Shown: positions 7,390 to 16,129 of the stretch, one piece after another
Layout of the letters: the number at the start of each line of letters is the position of its first letter
How positions within the stretch are numbered: position 1 is the first letter of the stretch
The notes under the pieces: model-generated
Databases searched by the model: none
What the model was told of the DNA's origin: nothing
What the model saw: the letters and a program-made list of their open reading frames with translations, nothing else
Assembly (NCBI GenBank): GCA_035601195.1
Contig: DATNOU010000046.1
Location: forward strand, 1-64,000
Direction of reading: 5' to 3'
DNA length: 64,000 nucleotides
DNA from: JAIBJP01 sp035601195
GTDB lineage: Bacteria; Actinomycetota; Thermoleophilia; Gaiellales; Gaiellaceae
Made by a program: the position numbers and the translations under genes

Positions 7390-8223
7390 CTAGGGCCGTT
7401 CGCGGCGCACCGGATTTCGCAGCGTCCCCACTCCCTCGACCCAGACCTCGACGATGTCGCCCTCCTCGAGGTAGCGAGGGGGCGTTCGCGAGTCGCCGAC
7501 TCCTCCCGGTGTCCCTGTCGCGATCACGTCACCGGCCTCGAGCGTGAGACCTTTCGAGAGGTAGACGATCAGATCGATGAGCCCGAAGACGAGATCGCTC
7601 GTCCACGCTTCCTGCATGACCTCGCCGGACACCGTGGTCCTGAGGCCGATCCGCTCGAGGTCGACGCTGTCCGGGGACGCAATCGCGGGACCGAGAGGCG
7701 CGAAGGTATCGAAGCTCTTCCCGAGCGTGAACTGGCGCAGCGGAGTCTCGAGCTGAGCGCGCCGTCCGGAGACGTCGTGGATGGCGGTGATGCCGCCGAT
7801 CGCGCTCCTCGCCTCGTCGTCGGTGGCGCGATAGACCCCTTTCCCGAGCACCACGGCTACCTCTCCCTCGAAATCGGGGCGCGTCTCCTCGAGCGGCACC
7901 ACGATGTCCTCGTCGGGTCCGATGAGGGCAGAAGACCACTTCGCGAACACGACCGGCATTTGCGGGACGTCGAGCTCGGACTCGTCGGCGTGCGAGCGGT
8001 AGTTGACGCCGATCGCGAGGATCTTCTCGGGCACGACCGGGTGCAGGAGCCTGATGTCCGCGAGGTCGTATTCGGGGCCCGCGGCCGTGGCGAGCGCCGC
8101 CCAGGCCTCGGAGGTCGGGACGAACCCCTGGGGGCCGGCCGGGCCGGCATCGCGCACCCGCGTGTCCTCCAGTGCTCCGATGCGCACCTCGCCGCGCGAA
8201 TCCACGAATCGGACGGCCTTCAT
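7390..8223 (-). CDS. fumarylacetoacetate hydrolase family protein
   Basis: This 277-aa protein has FAH signatures: VPEKILAIGVNYRSHADES, the FEGEVAVVLGKGV metal motif, ITAIHDVSGR, QFTLGKSFDTFAPLGPA and DVIATGTPGGVG. This subclass includes 2-keto-4-pentenoate hydratase-like and acylpyruvate or ureidoglycolate-lyase-like enzymes acting on ring-cleavage products. Its ATG overlaps the stop of the carboxymuconolactone-decarboxylase-like gene (ATGA). It faces away from the dioxygenase operon that starts at 8654, so the two gene sets probably serve one pathway. It is distinct in sequence from the FAA-hydrolase at 4572. Confidence 0.88.
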   Translation of the reverse strand: MKAVRFVDSRGEVRIGALEDTRVRDAGPAGPQGFVPTSEAWAALATAAGPEYDLADIRLLHPVVPEKILAIGVNYRSHADESELDVPQMPVVFAKWSSALIGPDEDIVVPLEETRPDFEGEVAVVLGKGVYRATDDEARSAIGGITAIHDVSGRRAQLETPLRQFTLGKSFDTFAPLGPAIASPDSVDLERIGLRTTVSGEVMQEAWTSDLVFGLIDLIVYLSKGLTLEAGDVIATGTPGGVGDSRTPPRYLEEGDIVEVWVEGVGTLRNPVRRERP

Positions 8224-8588
8224 GCGGGTGCCTCCTGCTCCTCGCGCAGCACTTTGAGGGCGTTAATGGCGCGCGGGAAACCGGCATACGGCACCGTTTG
8301 CAGGATCGCCTCCTCGATCTCGGCGAACGATACGTCGATCGCGCGGAGCGCACGAACGTGAGCCCGAACCTGTGGGTCCGCGCTCCCCAGCGTGGTTAGC
8401 ACGGCCACGATGATGAGCTCGCGCTCGCGCGCGCCCAGGGCGGGCCGGGCATGGACGTCGCCGAAGACGAAGTCGACGATCCACTCACCCAGGTCGCCCA
8501 TCCGGGCGAGAAACTCTTCGCCGCCCGGCTCGTCGCCGAGCTCCGCGAGGCGGGCCAGCCCGCGCTTTCGCCGCTCCAGGTCGCTCAA
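8220..8588 (-). CDS. carboxymuconolactone decarboxylase family protein
   Basis: This 122-aa protein has the PcaC-like CMD pattern: a helix with GARERELIIVAVLTTLGSA, then VRAHVRALRAIDVSFAEIEEAILQTVPYAGFPRAINAL. The AhpD redox CxxC is absent, so a decarboxylase or lactone-acting role is more likely than peroxidase. I chose the TTG at 8588 because an AAGGAGGA ribosome site precedes it by four bases. Further upstream codons would enter the divergent promoter. It is the first gene of a two-gene leftward operon with the FAA-hydrolase. Confidence 0.82.
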   Translation of the reverse strand: MSDLERRKRGLARLAELGDEPGGEEFLARMGDLGEWIVDFVFGDVHARPALGARERELIIVAVLTTLGSADPQVRAHVRALRAIDVSFAEIEEAILQTVPYAGFPRAINALKVLREEQEAPA

Positions 8589-8623
8589 CCGTCCTCCTTG
8601 CACTCGGAGACGAAAACGGGATA

Positions 8624-8633
8624 TTGTATGCAA
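8624..8633. promoter_or_regulatory. TTGTATGCAA near-palindrome in divergent promoter
   Basis: The 65-bp gap between the CMD-like gene (start 8588) and the dioxygenase (start 8654) contains TTGTATGCAA, one base from the palindrome TTGTATACAA typical for GntR/FCD regulators. The same decamer with a different eighth base (TTGTATTCAA) occurs at 19617-19626 in another divergent promoter. Confidence 0.4.
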
Positions 8634-8653
8634 CTTATGGCGCCGACGCGCGA

Positions 8654-9598
8654 ATGGCGCTCGCCTGGGACGAGCGGGTGCTAGCTCTCCGCCGGATCGA
8701 CCATGTCTGTCTCCGGGTGGCAGATCTCGAGGAGGCAGTCGCGCGGTGGTGCATCCAGTTCGGCTTCACCGAGAGCAGGCGCGAGGAGGGCCGAGCCTTC
8801 CTCCGTTGCGGCTATGAGCCGTATTCGCTCGAGCTCGTCGAGCGCGATGTCCCCGGCTTCGACCACCACGGATGGGAGCTCGCTCGGGGTCTGTCCATCG
8901 AGGAGGCGGCTGCCCACCTCGAGCGGTCGGAGGTGACCTTCGAGGCCCGCGAAGGGTCCCTTCACTTCGAAGACCCGGAGGGCAACGGCGTCGAGGTGGT
9001 TCCGTACCGCCCGGCCGACGATCCGCGGCCCGACGTCGGGCGCTTCACGACCGAGTTGCCGGGCTTTCGCCCCCGCAAGCTCGGACACACCAACTTTCTG
9101 ACGGCCGAACTCGAGGAGCAGACCGCGTTCTATACCGAGTTACTCGGCATGCGCGTCGCCGACCGCCTCGGCCGGGCCGGGATCTGGCTGCACGTCAACG
9201 CCGACCACCATGCGCTCGCCTTCGTGGACAAGGGTTACCCGCATCTGCACCATTTCGCCCTCGAGCTCGTCGACTGGGGAGAGCTCAGGGTTGCCTTCGA
9301 CCACCTCGCGCAGCACGGCCGCTGGCTCGCCTGGGGCCCGCTCCGCCATGGCCTCGGCCGCAACCTGAGCGGGTACGTACGTGTGCCGGAGGAGGACTGC
9401 TTCGTGGAGGTCTTCTGCGATGTCGAGCAACTGGAGCCCGATCACGAGCCGCGCGAGTGGCCCGACGATACGCATTCATCCAATGTCTGGGGCATCCTGC
9501 CCCCGCGTTCGTACTTCCGCTTCGACGCCGAGGCGATTGAGTCCGAGCGGCAGGGACTGGAAGCCCTCGGGATTCCGCTCACAGAGAGAGAGGCTTGA
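8654..9598 (+). CDS. two-domain extradiol-type (VOC) dioxygenase
   Basis: This 314-aa protein has two glyoxalase/VOC modules (about 12-120 and 142-260). The C-terminal module keeps the spacing of type I extradiol ligands: His145 in LGHTNFL, His199/His200 in HLHHFALE and Glu252 in CFVEVFCD. That is the pattern of 2,3-dihydroxybiphenyl and catechol 2,3-dioxygenases, which cleave catechols next to the diol using Fe(II). I chose ATG 8654. A TTG at 8624 is in frame but lies inside the putative operator. The stop overlaps the next ATG (TGATG), starting an operon of eight overlapping or closely spaced genes. Confidence 0.85.
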   Translation: MALAWDERVLALRRIDHVCLRVADLEEAVARWCIQFGFTESRREEGRAFLRCGYEPYSLELVERDVPGFDHHGWELARGLSIEEAAAHLERSEVTFEAREGSLHFEDPEGNGVEVVPYRPADDPRPDVGRFTTELPGFRPRKLGHTNFLTAELEEQTAFYTELLGMRVADRLGRAGIWLHVNADHHALAFVDKGYPHLHHFALELVDWGELRVAFDHLAQHGRWLAWGPLRHGLGRNLSGYVRVPEEDCFVEVFCDVEQLEPDHEPREWPDDTHSSNVWGILPPRSYFRFDAEAIESERQGLEALGIPLTEREA

Positions 9599-11076
9599 TG
9601 GCCGCGGTGCCAACCGAAGAGAGACGTACAGGTCCCGAGATCGCGGCGCGCACAGGGGAGGAATTCCTCGAGGGCCTGCGCAGCGACGCGCGCGAGATCT
9701 GGCTGAACGGCGAGAAGATCAGCCACCCGCTCGAGCACGCCGAGCTGCGCTCGGCTGCGGAGTCGATGGCGAGCGTTTTCGACCTCCAGCACGAGCACGC
9801 GGACGAAATGCTCGCTCCCTCGCCCGACGACGGTCGCCTCGTCAACGTGACACACCTGATCCCGCGCTCGCAGGGCGACCTCGAGCGCCGCAGGCACGCG
9901 ATCGAGCTGACCGCATCTCTTTCGGCTGGGATGATGGGCCGAACGCCCGACTACCTCAATGTCACATTCGCCTGCTTCGCCGGTCGTGCAGACGTCTGGG
10001 CGCGGCGGGGGAACGAGCAGGGCGCCGAGAACTTGGTCGCCTACCAGAAGCTCATGCGCGACGGCGACCTCTCGACGACGCACGCGCTCATGAATCCGCA
10101 GGTCGACCGCTCGAAGCCCGAGGCGGAGCAGGCCGCCGGCGAGATCGCCCTGCACAAGATCGGAGAGTCGGACGACGCGATCGTGGTTCGCGGCGCCCGG
10201 ATGCTCGCGACGCTCGCGCCCTTCGCCGACGAGCTCCTCATCTACCCGGGCTCCGACATTCGGCCGCAGGACGGGCGCTACGCGCTCTCGTTCGCGATTC
10301 CGATCGCGACCCCGGGCCTCAAGCTCATCTGCCGGGACAGCTACTCGAAGCAGCGTCCCGCCTTCGACTATCCGCTCTCGTCGCGCTTCGACGAGATGGA
10401 TTGCGTGGTCATCTTCGACGACGTCGAGGTGCCGAAGGAGCGAGTCTTTCTCGACGGGGACACGGTGGGCTACTCCGAGGTCATCACGGACACGGGCTGG
10501 CGCGGCCACATCATGCACCAGGCGTTCACCCGGGCCTACATCAAGCTCTGCTTCGCGTTCGGGCTCGGACACTTGATCGCGAACACGATCGGCGTCGTCC
10601 GCTTCGACCACATCCAGGAGAAGCTCGGCCAGATCTGGAACATGTGCGAGCTGACGCGGTCGGCGATCGTCTCCGGGGAGGCGGGCTCCTACCTGGACGA
10701 GGGCGGCGTCTGGTACCCGGACGACAGGCCGTTCCTCGCGCTTCGCGGGGAGATGCCGAAATGGCTCCCGCGGGCGAATGAGCTCCTCCAGCTGATCGGC
10801 GGCGGCGGCTACATGGCCACGCCGTCGCAGGCGGACCTGGACGGTCCGTTGCGCCCGCTGATCGACCGCTTTTACCAGGCTGCCGGAGCGGATGCCGAGC
10901 GGCGAATCCGACTCTTCCGTCTCGCCTGGGACTATCTGGGCTCCGACCTCGGCGGGCGCGGCGAGCTCTACGAGCGCTTCTACCTGTCCGATTCCTGGCG
11001 GATGACGGCGCTCGCCTACACGATCGCCGACAAGTCGTTCGCGGAGTCCCTCGTCGAGCAGTTCCTCCACGACTGA
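9598..11076 (+). CDS. HpaB-like 4-hydroxyphenylacetate 3-hydroxylase family oxygenase
   Basis: This 492-aa protein has the 4-hydroxyphenylacetate 3-monooxygenase N-terminal domain followed by the acyl-CoA-dehydrogenase-like C-terminal bundle. Landmarks are HLIPRSQGDLERRR, MMGRTPDYLNVTF, THALMNPQVDRSK, CRDSYSKQRPAFDYPLSSRFDEMDCVVIFDDVEVPKERVF and a LIGGGGYMATPSQAD flavin-loop motif. HpaB enzymes use free FADH2 to hydroxylate phenols to catechols. A candidate flavin reductase is six genes downstream in the same operon (15387). The product catechol would feed the adjacent extradiol dioxygenase. Confidence 0.88.
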   Translation: MAAVPTEERRTGPEIAARTGEEFLEGLRSDAREIWLNGEKISHPLEHAELRSAAESMASVFDLQHEHADEMLAPSPDDGRLVNVTHLIPRSQGDLERRRHAIELTASLSAGMMGRTPDYLNVTFACFAGRADVWARRGNEQGAENLVAYQKLMRDGDLSTTHALMNPQVDRSKPEAEQAAGEIALHKIGESDDAIVVRGARMLATLAPFADELLIYPGSDIRPQDGRYALSFAIPIATPGLKLICRDSYSKQRPAFDYPLSSRFDEMDCVVIFDDVEVPKERVFLDGDTVGYSEVITDTGWRGHIMHQAFTRAYIKLCFAFGLGHLIANTIGVVRFDHIQEKLGQIWNMCELTRSAIVSGEAGSYLDEGGVWYPDDRPFLALRGEMPKWLPRANELLQLIGGGGYMATPSQADLDGPLRPLIDRFYQAAGADAERRIRLFRLAWDYLGSDLGGRGELYERFYLSDSWRMTALAYTIADKSFAESLVEQFLHD

Positions 11077-11903
11077 TGCTCCGCGGCTATTCAGTCCCCC
11101 GTTCGCCCGCGGGCCGCTCCTCCCTCGTGCCCGCTCCGCCGTGGCACTACGTGGGCGATTTCCTCGTGATCGAGTACTGGGCGGAGCCCGCGGCCGTCGA
11201 GGCGCTCCTTCCGCCGGGGCTCGAACCGCACCCCGACCCGGGACGGTGTGCGGCGCTGTTCATCGACTGGCAATCGTGCTCCGACTCGCGCGAGGAGCTC
11301 GACGACCCCGTCCGGAGTCAGTACCGCGAATTTTTCGTCATCGTCAACGCGCTTCTCGACGGCGAGCCCGTGACGACCTGCCCGTACATCTGGGTCGACC
11401 GTGACTTCGCCCTGGCGCGCGGTTGGGTGCAGGGATTTCCGAAGAAGCTGGGGTCGATCCACATGACGCGCCATTTCCCCCTCGGCTCGAACGCTGCGCC
11501 AGATCTGGCGGCCGGCGCCCGTTTCGCCGGAACGCTCGCGGCCGGCGATCGCCGTCTCGCTTTCGGGGCCGTGACGCTCGAGGGCGAGAGCGCCGAGGGC
11601 CCGACGCACAACGACCCTCCTCTCGTCAACGTGCGCCACTTCCCCCGCCTCGCCGCCGGGCGGCACGACGAGCCAGCCGTCCACGAGCTCGTGCGCGCGC
11701 GAAGCCGCGACCGCACTATCTCTCCAATCTGGGAAGGAACAAGCGAGCTCGAGCTCTATCCGGCGCCGAACGAGGAGCTTGCCGCCCTCGCGCCGGTCCG
11801 TACCGGCAAGGGATTCCGCTTCACCTTCGGGTACACGGTCGACGATCTCGAGATCGTGCGTGACTACACGCGCACCGAGGTTGCAGCAGCCAGGGAGCCG
11901 TGA
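11076..11903 (+). CDS. acetoacetate decarboxylase family protein
   Basis: This 275-aa protein has the ADC-fold core: LVIEYWAEPAAVEALLPPGLEP near the N-terminus, then ARGWVQGFPKKLGSI with Lys123/Lys124 at the place of the Schiff-base lysine pair. True acetoacetate decarboxylases are about 245 aa. Longer homologues like this include aldol-dehydratases that use the same lysine on pyruvyl or unsaturated keto-acids. It overlaps its upstream neighbour by one base and its downstream neighbour by four, so it belongs to the dioxygenase operon. The exact step is unknown. Confidence 0.8.
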   Translation: MLRGYSVPRSPAGRSSLVPAPPWHYVGDFLVIEYWAEPAAVEALLPPGLEPHPDPGRCAALFIDWQSCSDSREELDDPVRSQYREFFVIVNALLDGEPVTTCPYIWVDRDFALARGWVQGFPKKLGSIHMTRHFPLGSNAAPDLAAGARFAGTLAAGDRRLAFGAVTLEGESAEGPTHNDPPLVNVRHFPRLAAGRHDEPAVHELVRARSRDRTISPIWEGTSELELYPAPNEELAALAPVRTGKGFRFTFGYTVDDLEIVRDYTRTEVAAAREP

Positions 11904-12676
11904 CCCGCGGAGCCATCGTCACCGGAGGCGGGACCGGTATCGGGGCCGCGATCGCGCGCCGTCTCGCCGCGGACGGATTCGCCGTCGCCGTCACGGGCCG
12001 GCGCCGGGAACCGCTCGACGTGGTCGCCGCGGAGACAGGCGCGCTTCCGGTCGTCGCGGACACGGGTGACCCCACTGACGCCCAGAAGGCTGTCGAGGCC
12101 GCGAAGAGCGCCTTCGGCCGGCTCGACCTCCTCGTCTGCAACGCAGGCATCGGCCTGGGCGGGACGGTTGAGGAACAGTCGCCAGAGGACTGGGACGCGG
12201 TGCTGCGCACCAACGTCACCGGGGCGTTCCTGGCCTGCCGGGCGGCGCTGCCCGGGCTCGTGCAGACGAAGGGGTCGATCGTGACCATCTCCTCGGACGC
12301 CGGCCTCCGGGCAGGACCCCGCTCGGCCGCCTATTGCACCGCCAAGGCGGGGCTCATCATGTTGACCCAGTGCATCGCGCTCGACTACGGGCCGCAAGGG
12401 GTGCGCGCGAACTGCATCTGCCCCGGATGGGTTCGGACTCCGATGGCCGACGGAGCGATGGACGAGCTGGGCGAGCTCCGGGGCGCGGATCGCGAGGTTG
12501 CTTACGAGCTCGTCTCTTCCCGCGTGCCGCTTCGTCGTCCCGGCAGTCCGGAGGAGATCGCCGCGGCCGTCGCGTGGCTTGCGTCCGAGGGGGCGGGCTT
12601 CACGACCGGCGCCGTGATTGCGATCGACGGGGGCAACAGCGTCGTCGACTCGAGCTCGATGGAGTTCGCCGTATGA
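11900..12676 (+). CDS. SDR family oxidoreductase
   Basis: This 258-aa classical short-chain dehydrogenase has an N-terminal GGGTGIG nucleotide-binding motif, VCNAGIG, a catalytic Ser in TISSDAG, YCTAK (Tyr and Lys of the tetrad) and a PGWVRTPM segment. GTG 11900 overlaps the preceding stop (GTGA). Its final ATGA overlaps the aldehyde dehydrogenase start. Classical SDRs interconvert alcohols and ketones with NAD(P). In this operon it probably oxidises a ring alcohol or a side-chain intermediate. Confidence 0.88.
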   Translation: MTRGAIVTGGGTGIGAAIARRLAADGFAVAVTGRRREPLDVVAAETGALPVVADTGDPTDAQKAVEAAKSAFGRLDLLVCNAGIGLGGTVEEQSPEDWDAVLRTNVTGAFLACRAALPGLVQTKGSIVTISSDAGLRAGPRSAAYCTAKAGLIMLTQCIALDYGPQGVRANCICPGWVRTPMADGAMDELGELRGADREVAYELVSSRVPLRRPGSPEEIAAAVAWLASEGAGFTTGAVIAIDGGNSVVDSSSMEFAV

Positions 12677-14118
12677 GCGTCGCCGGTGTCGCCGTTTCGC
12701 CGGACCATTTCATCGGCGGTAGGCGCGTGGCGAGCGACGCCCGCTTCGAGGATCGCTCCCCGATCGACGAGCAGGTACTCGCCGAGGTCGCGCGGGGAGG
12801 CGCCCGCGAGGTGGAGCTTGCCGTTGAGGCAGCGTGCGCGGCTTTCCCGGACTGGGCCGCTTTCGGAGTCGCCGTTCGCGCCGAGCACCTCCGCCGCCTC
12901 GCCGATTTGATCGATGCCAACATCGACCGGATCGCGGCGGTCGAGTGCCTCGACATGGCCATGCTCGAGCGCTCGCTCCGCGGCCGCGTCATCCCGCGGG
13001 GAGCCCGGAACTTTCGAGCCTATGCCGAGCTCGCCGAGAGCTACCAGGAGCGAATCTGGGACTCGAACGGGACGTCGAACCGCGTGGTGCGCATGCCGGC
13101 GGGCCCTGTCGGTGTGATCACCCCGTGGAACGCGCCCTTCATGCTCTCGACGTGGAAGACCGCACCGGCGCTCGCCGCAGGGTGCACAGTCGTCCTCAAG
13201 CCGCCCGAGTGGGCGCCCCTTTCCTGCTCGCTCCTGGCCGACTTGACAGAAGAGGCGGGCATCCTTCCCGGCGTCTTCAATGTCGTTCAGGGCATCGGCG
13301 AGGAGGCCGGCGCAGACCTTGTCGCCAACGGGCGCCTGCGACGCGTGAGCTTCACGGGCTCGTCGCAGACGGGTCAGCTGGTGGCAACCGCGGCCGCGCG
13401 GAACCTCGTGCCCTTCACGGCAGAGCTCGGCGGCAAGGGTCCGCTCGTCGTCTTCGCCGACGCCGACCTCGACGCGGCCGCCCAGAAGGCGGCCCTTCAG
13501 TACGACGACTCCGGCCAGAACTGCATGGCGGGTACTCGTCTCCTCGTCGAGGAGCCCGCCGCGGGCGAGTTTCTCGAGCGCTTTCACCGCGCTGTCGACG
13601 CCCACGTGCTCGGCGACCCCAGAGAGGAGGCGACGACGATCTCGCCGCTCATCCATCGCGACCACCTCGCGCGCGTCGAGGGGTTCGTCGACCGGGCGCT
13701 TGCGAACGGCGACCGCATCGTGCGGGGGGGCCGCGTGGCGGAGATCGGCGGGCTCTGGTACGAGCCGACGCTCGTCGAACCGCGCTCGAACGACTCTGAG
13801 ATCGTCCAACAGGAAGTGTTCGGACCGGTCCTGACCTTCCAGACCTTCGGTACCGAGGACGAGGCGGTCGCGCTCGCCAACTCGACGCGGTATGGCCTCG
13901 CGGCGACCGTTTACACGTCGTCGGCGGAGCGGGCCGAGCGTGTCGGACGGTCGATCCGCGCCGGGACGGTATGGGTCAACTGCTTTCTCGTCCGCGACCT
14001 GTCGGCCCCGTTCGGCGGGATCGGCATCTCGGGAATCGGCCGCGAGGGCGGCGACTACGCGCTCGACTTCTACTCCGACTTAAAGACGCTGCAAATTCTG
14101 GAGGACTCGACGCGATGA
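12673..14118 (+). CDS. aldehyde dehydrogenase (HpaE-like)
   Basis: This 481-aa NAD(P)-dependent aldehyde dehydrogenase has PWNAPFMLSTWKTAPALAAG, the ELGGKGP general-base region and the catalytic Cys284 in SGQNCMAGTR. A QEEVFGPV-like motif (QQEVFGPVLTF) follows near the C-terminus. It is close in style to 5-carboxymethyl-2-hydroxymuconate semialdehyde dehydrogenase (HpaE) and 2-hydroxymuconic semialdehyde dehydrogenases. Those enzymes oxidise the semialdehyde made by extradiol ring cleavage. That fits the dioxygenase at 8654 and the two FAA-hydrolases. It overlaps both neighbours by four bases. Confidence 0.9.
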   Translation: MSVAGVAVSPDHFIGGRRVASDARFEDRSPIDEQVLAEVARGGAREVELAVEAACAAFPDWAAFGVAVRAEHLRRLADLIDANIDRIAAVECLDMAMLERSLRGRVIPRGARNFRAYAELAESYQERIWDSNGTSNRVVRMPAGPVGVITPWNAPFMLSTWKTAPALAAGCTVVLKPPEWAPLSCSLLADLTEEAGILPGVFNVVQGIGEEAGADLVANGRLRRVSFTGSSQTGQLVATAAARNLVPFTAELGGKGPLVVFADADLDAAAQKAALQYDDSGQNCMAGTRLLVEEPAAGEFLERFHRAVDAHVLGDPREEATTISPLIHRDHLARVEGFVDRALANGDRIVRGGRVAEIGGLWYEPTLVEPRSNDSEIVQQEVFGPVLTFQTFGTEDEAVALANSTRYGLAATVYTSSAERAERVGRSIRAGTVWVNCFLVRDLSAPFGGIGISGIGREGGDYALDFYSDLKTLQILEDSTR

Positions 14119-15374
14119 CTGTGCTCGACGGCGGCCCGCGGCTCGAGGACGTCAGCCTCGAGAACGACGATTTCGCCGAGCGCGTCCCCCACGAGACCTT
14201 CGCCCTCCTTCGGCGGGAGGCCCCGGTCTGGTGGTACGACTGGCCGCTCGGCCGGGGCTACTGGTGCGTGACGAAACATACGGACGTGGTCGCCGTCTCC
14301 CGCGACACGAAGACATTCACCTCCGAGCAGGGAGCGAACCTCGAGGACCTCGACGAGGAGCAGCGCATCGTTCGCCAATCCATGCTGGAAACGGACCCTC
14401 CGAGGCATACGCGCCTGCGTGGACTAGTGGGCCCGCCGTTCACGCCTCGCGCGATCAAGGCGTACGAGCTTGCGCTCCGTGAGCTGACCGCGGCGGTGCT
14501 CGACCACGCTCTGCCGCTGCGGGAGTTCGACTTCATCGAGGAGATCGCGAAGCAGCTGCCCATCCGCGTTCTTGCCCGCCTCCTCGGCGCACCCGACGAG
14601 GACACGGATCGGCTGATCGACTGGGGCGACCGGATGATCGGCAACACCGACCCGGAGCTCGCCGACGTGCTCTCCGATAGCCCCGAGAGCGAGCAGTACC
14701 GCATGCTCCCGTTCCGGAGCCCTGCCTCGCTCGAGCTCTTCGAGTACGCACACCAGATCGCATCTGCGCGCCGCCGCGCGCCGGAAGAAGACCTCGTGAG
14801 CAAGCTGGTCCAGTCCGAGATCGACGGGGAGCGTCTCACCGAGCAGGAATTCGACACGATGTTCCTGCTCCTCGTCGTGGCCGGAAACGAAACGACGCGC
14901 CAGGCGATCGCGCACGGCATGCTCGCGCTGGCCGAGCATCGCCACGAGTGGGAGCGCCTCGCCGACGATCCGAAGCTCGTCTTGACCGCGGGAGCGGACG
15001 AGATCCTGCGCTGGTCGTCTCCCGTCCTGCACTTCCGGCGTACCGCAACCCGCGACGTCGACCTCGGCAGCCAGACGATCAGGGCCGGCGACAAGGTCGT
15101 CGTCTGGTACGTGTCTGCGAACTTCGACGAGGAGGTGTTCGCCGACCCGCTTCGCTTCGATGTAGGGCGGCGGCCTAACCCTCACATCACCTTTGGGGGC
15201 GGCGGCCCCCACTACTGCCTCGGCGCGCACCTGGCAAAGCTCGAGGTGCAGGTGATGTTCGACGAGCTCCTTCCGCGGCTCGCCGACATCGAGCTGCTCG
15301 GGCCCGCCGAGCGGATGCGAACAAACTTCACCAACGCGCTCAAGCGGATGCCCGTGCGCGTAACGGAGGCGTAG
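14115..15374 (+). CDS. cytochrome P450
   Basis: This 419-aa soluble bacterial P450 has an I-helix VVAGNETTR (oxygen-binding Thr), a K-helix EILRW (ExxR) and the heme loop FGGGGPHYCLGAHLA with Cys368 as thiolate ligand. It resembles the CYP125/CYP142-like actinobacterial group that oxidises terpenoid or steroid side chains, but the substrate is not determined. It sits in the middle of an operon for phenol hydroxylation and meta-cleavage. That suggests it performs an early activation such as O-demethylation or methyl hydroxylation. No dedicated ferredoxin or ferredoxin reductase is in the window. Confidence 0.9.
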   Translation: MTVLDGGPRLEDVSLENDDFAERVPHETFALLRREAPVWWYDWPLGRGYWCVTKHTDVVAVSRDTKTFTSEQGANLEDLDEEQRIVRQSMLETDPPRHTRLRGLVGPPFTPRAIKAYELALRELTAAVLDHALPLREFDFIEEIAKQLPIRVLARLLGAPDEDTDRLIDWGDRMIGNTDPELADVLSDSPESEQYRMLPFRSPASLELFEYAHQIASARRRAPEEDLVSKLVQSEIDGERLTEQEFDTMFLLLVVAGNETTRQAIAHGMLALAEHRHEWERLADDPKLVLTAGADEILRWSSPVLHFRRTATRDVDLGSQTIRAGDKVVVWYVSANFDEEVFADPLRFDVGRRPNPHITFGGGGPHYCLGAHLAKLEVQVMFDELLPRLADIELLGPAERMRTNFTNALKRMPVRVTEA

Positions 15375-15386
15375 GAAAGCGCGTCG

Positions 15387-15914
15387 ATGTCGGAGGCGCT
15401 CGTCAGCGCGTTCCGCGGCTGCGTCGGCGAGTTCGCCACGGGGGTTACCGTCGTCACGGCCGAGCATGAAGGGCTCCCGGCCGGTATGACCCTCAACTCG
15501 TTCACGTCCGTCTCGCTCGAGCCGCTGCTCGTCCTCGTCTCCCTCGGAAGCGGCTCGCGCACCCTCCACGCCACGAGCGCGAGCGGACGATTCGCGGTCA
15601 GCATCCTCAGCCGCGGGCAGCGGGACGTCGCGCTCGACTTCTCGGAGGCCGGCGCGCCGTTCCCCGCCGGGCACGTGGCTCGCGACCGCGAAGGGTTCCT
15701 GCCGGTCTCGGGTGCGGCTGCGGTCCTGCGCTGCCACGTCGAGCGGATCGAGCGCGCGGGCGACCACGCTCTCGTGATCGGCGAGGTCGTCTCGATCGCC
15801 CACGGAGGCGGCGAGCCCTTGATCTTCCACCGGGGCCGGTTCGGAGGCATCGAGCTCGACGCCCTCGTGCCGGCGGGGCACCCGATCGCGATCGACGAGG
15901 GAGCGGGCTGGTGA
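15387..15914 (+). CDS. flavin reductase family protein (HpaC-like)
   Basis: This 175-aa protein has the flavin-reductase split-barrel pattern: FATGVTVVTAEHEGLPAGMTLNSFTSVSLEPLLVLVSL, FAVSILSRGQRDVA and a terminal PLIFHRGRFG. Such proteins reduce FAD or FMN with NAD(P)H and pass the free flavin to a partner oxygenase. The HpaB-like oxygenase at 9598 in the same operon is the obvious partner. It starts 12 bp after the P450 stop, and its own stop overlaps the next GTG (GTGA). Confidence 0.88.
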   Translation: MSEALVSAFRGCVGEFATGVTVVTAEHEGLPAGMTLNSFTSVSLEPLLVLVSLGSGSRTLHATSASGRFAVSILSRGQRDVALDFSEAGAPFPAGHVARDREGFLPVSGAAAVLRCHVERIERAGDHALVIGEVVSIAHGGGEPLIFHRGRFGGIELDALVPAGHPIAIDEGAGW

Positions 15915-16126
15915 GCTTCGAGAGCAATGTCCGCCCGTTGTTTCGGCCGGACGACGCCGAATCGATGTCGTGGGCATTCGATCTGGCGTCCTACGAAGAC
16001 GTCAAGGAGAACGCCGAGGCCATCTACGAGCGTCTCGCCGACGGCTCGATGCCCTGCGACGAGCCGTGGCCGGACGAGCGCGTGCAGGTCTTCCGGGACT
16101 GGATCGACGCCGGAATGCCGCCCTAG
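15911..16126 (+). CDS. small acidic conserved protein
   Basis: This 71-aa protein starts at a GTG overlapping the flavin reductase stop. It reads VRPLFRPDDAESMSWAFDLASYEDV near the start and ends with SMPCDEPWPDERVQVFRDWIDAGMPP. That layout resembles the heme-less tail module found in some membrane c-type cytochrome-like proteins, which ends in WI..GMPP. It has one Cys and no CxxCH. Translational coupling to a P450 and flavin reductase suggests an accessory role in the same pathway. I do not recognise a named family. Confidence 0.7.
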   Translation: MSFESNVRPLFRPDDAESMSWAFDLASYEDVKENAEAIYERLADGSMPCDEPWPDERVQVFRDWIDAGMPP

Positions 16127-16129
16127 GAG

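Noticed and set aside
11076..11903. Genuine acetoacetate decarboxylase in solvent or acetone metabolism
   Set aside because: The lysine pair is present, but length, divergence and the aromatic operon context point to another reaction.
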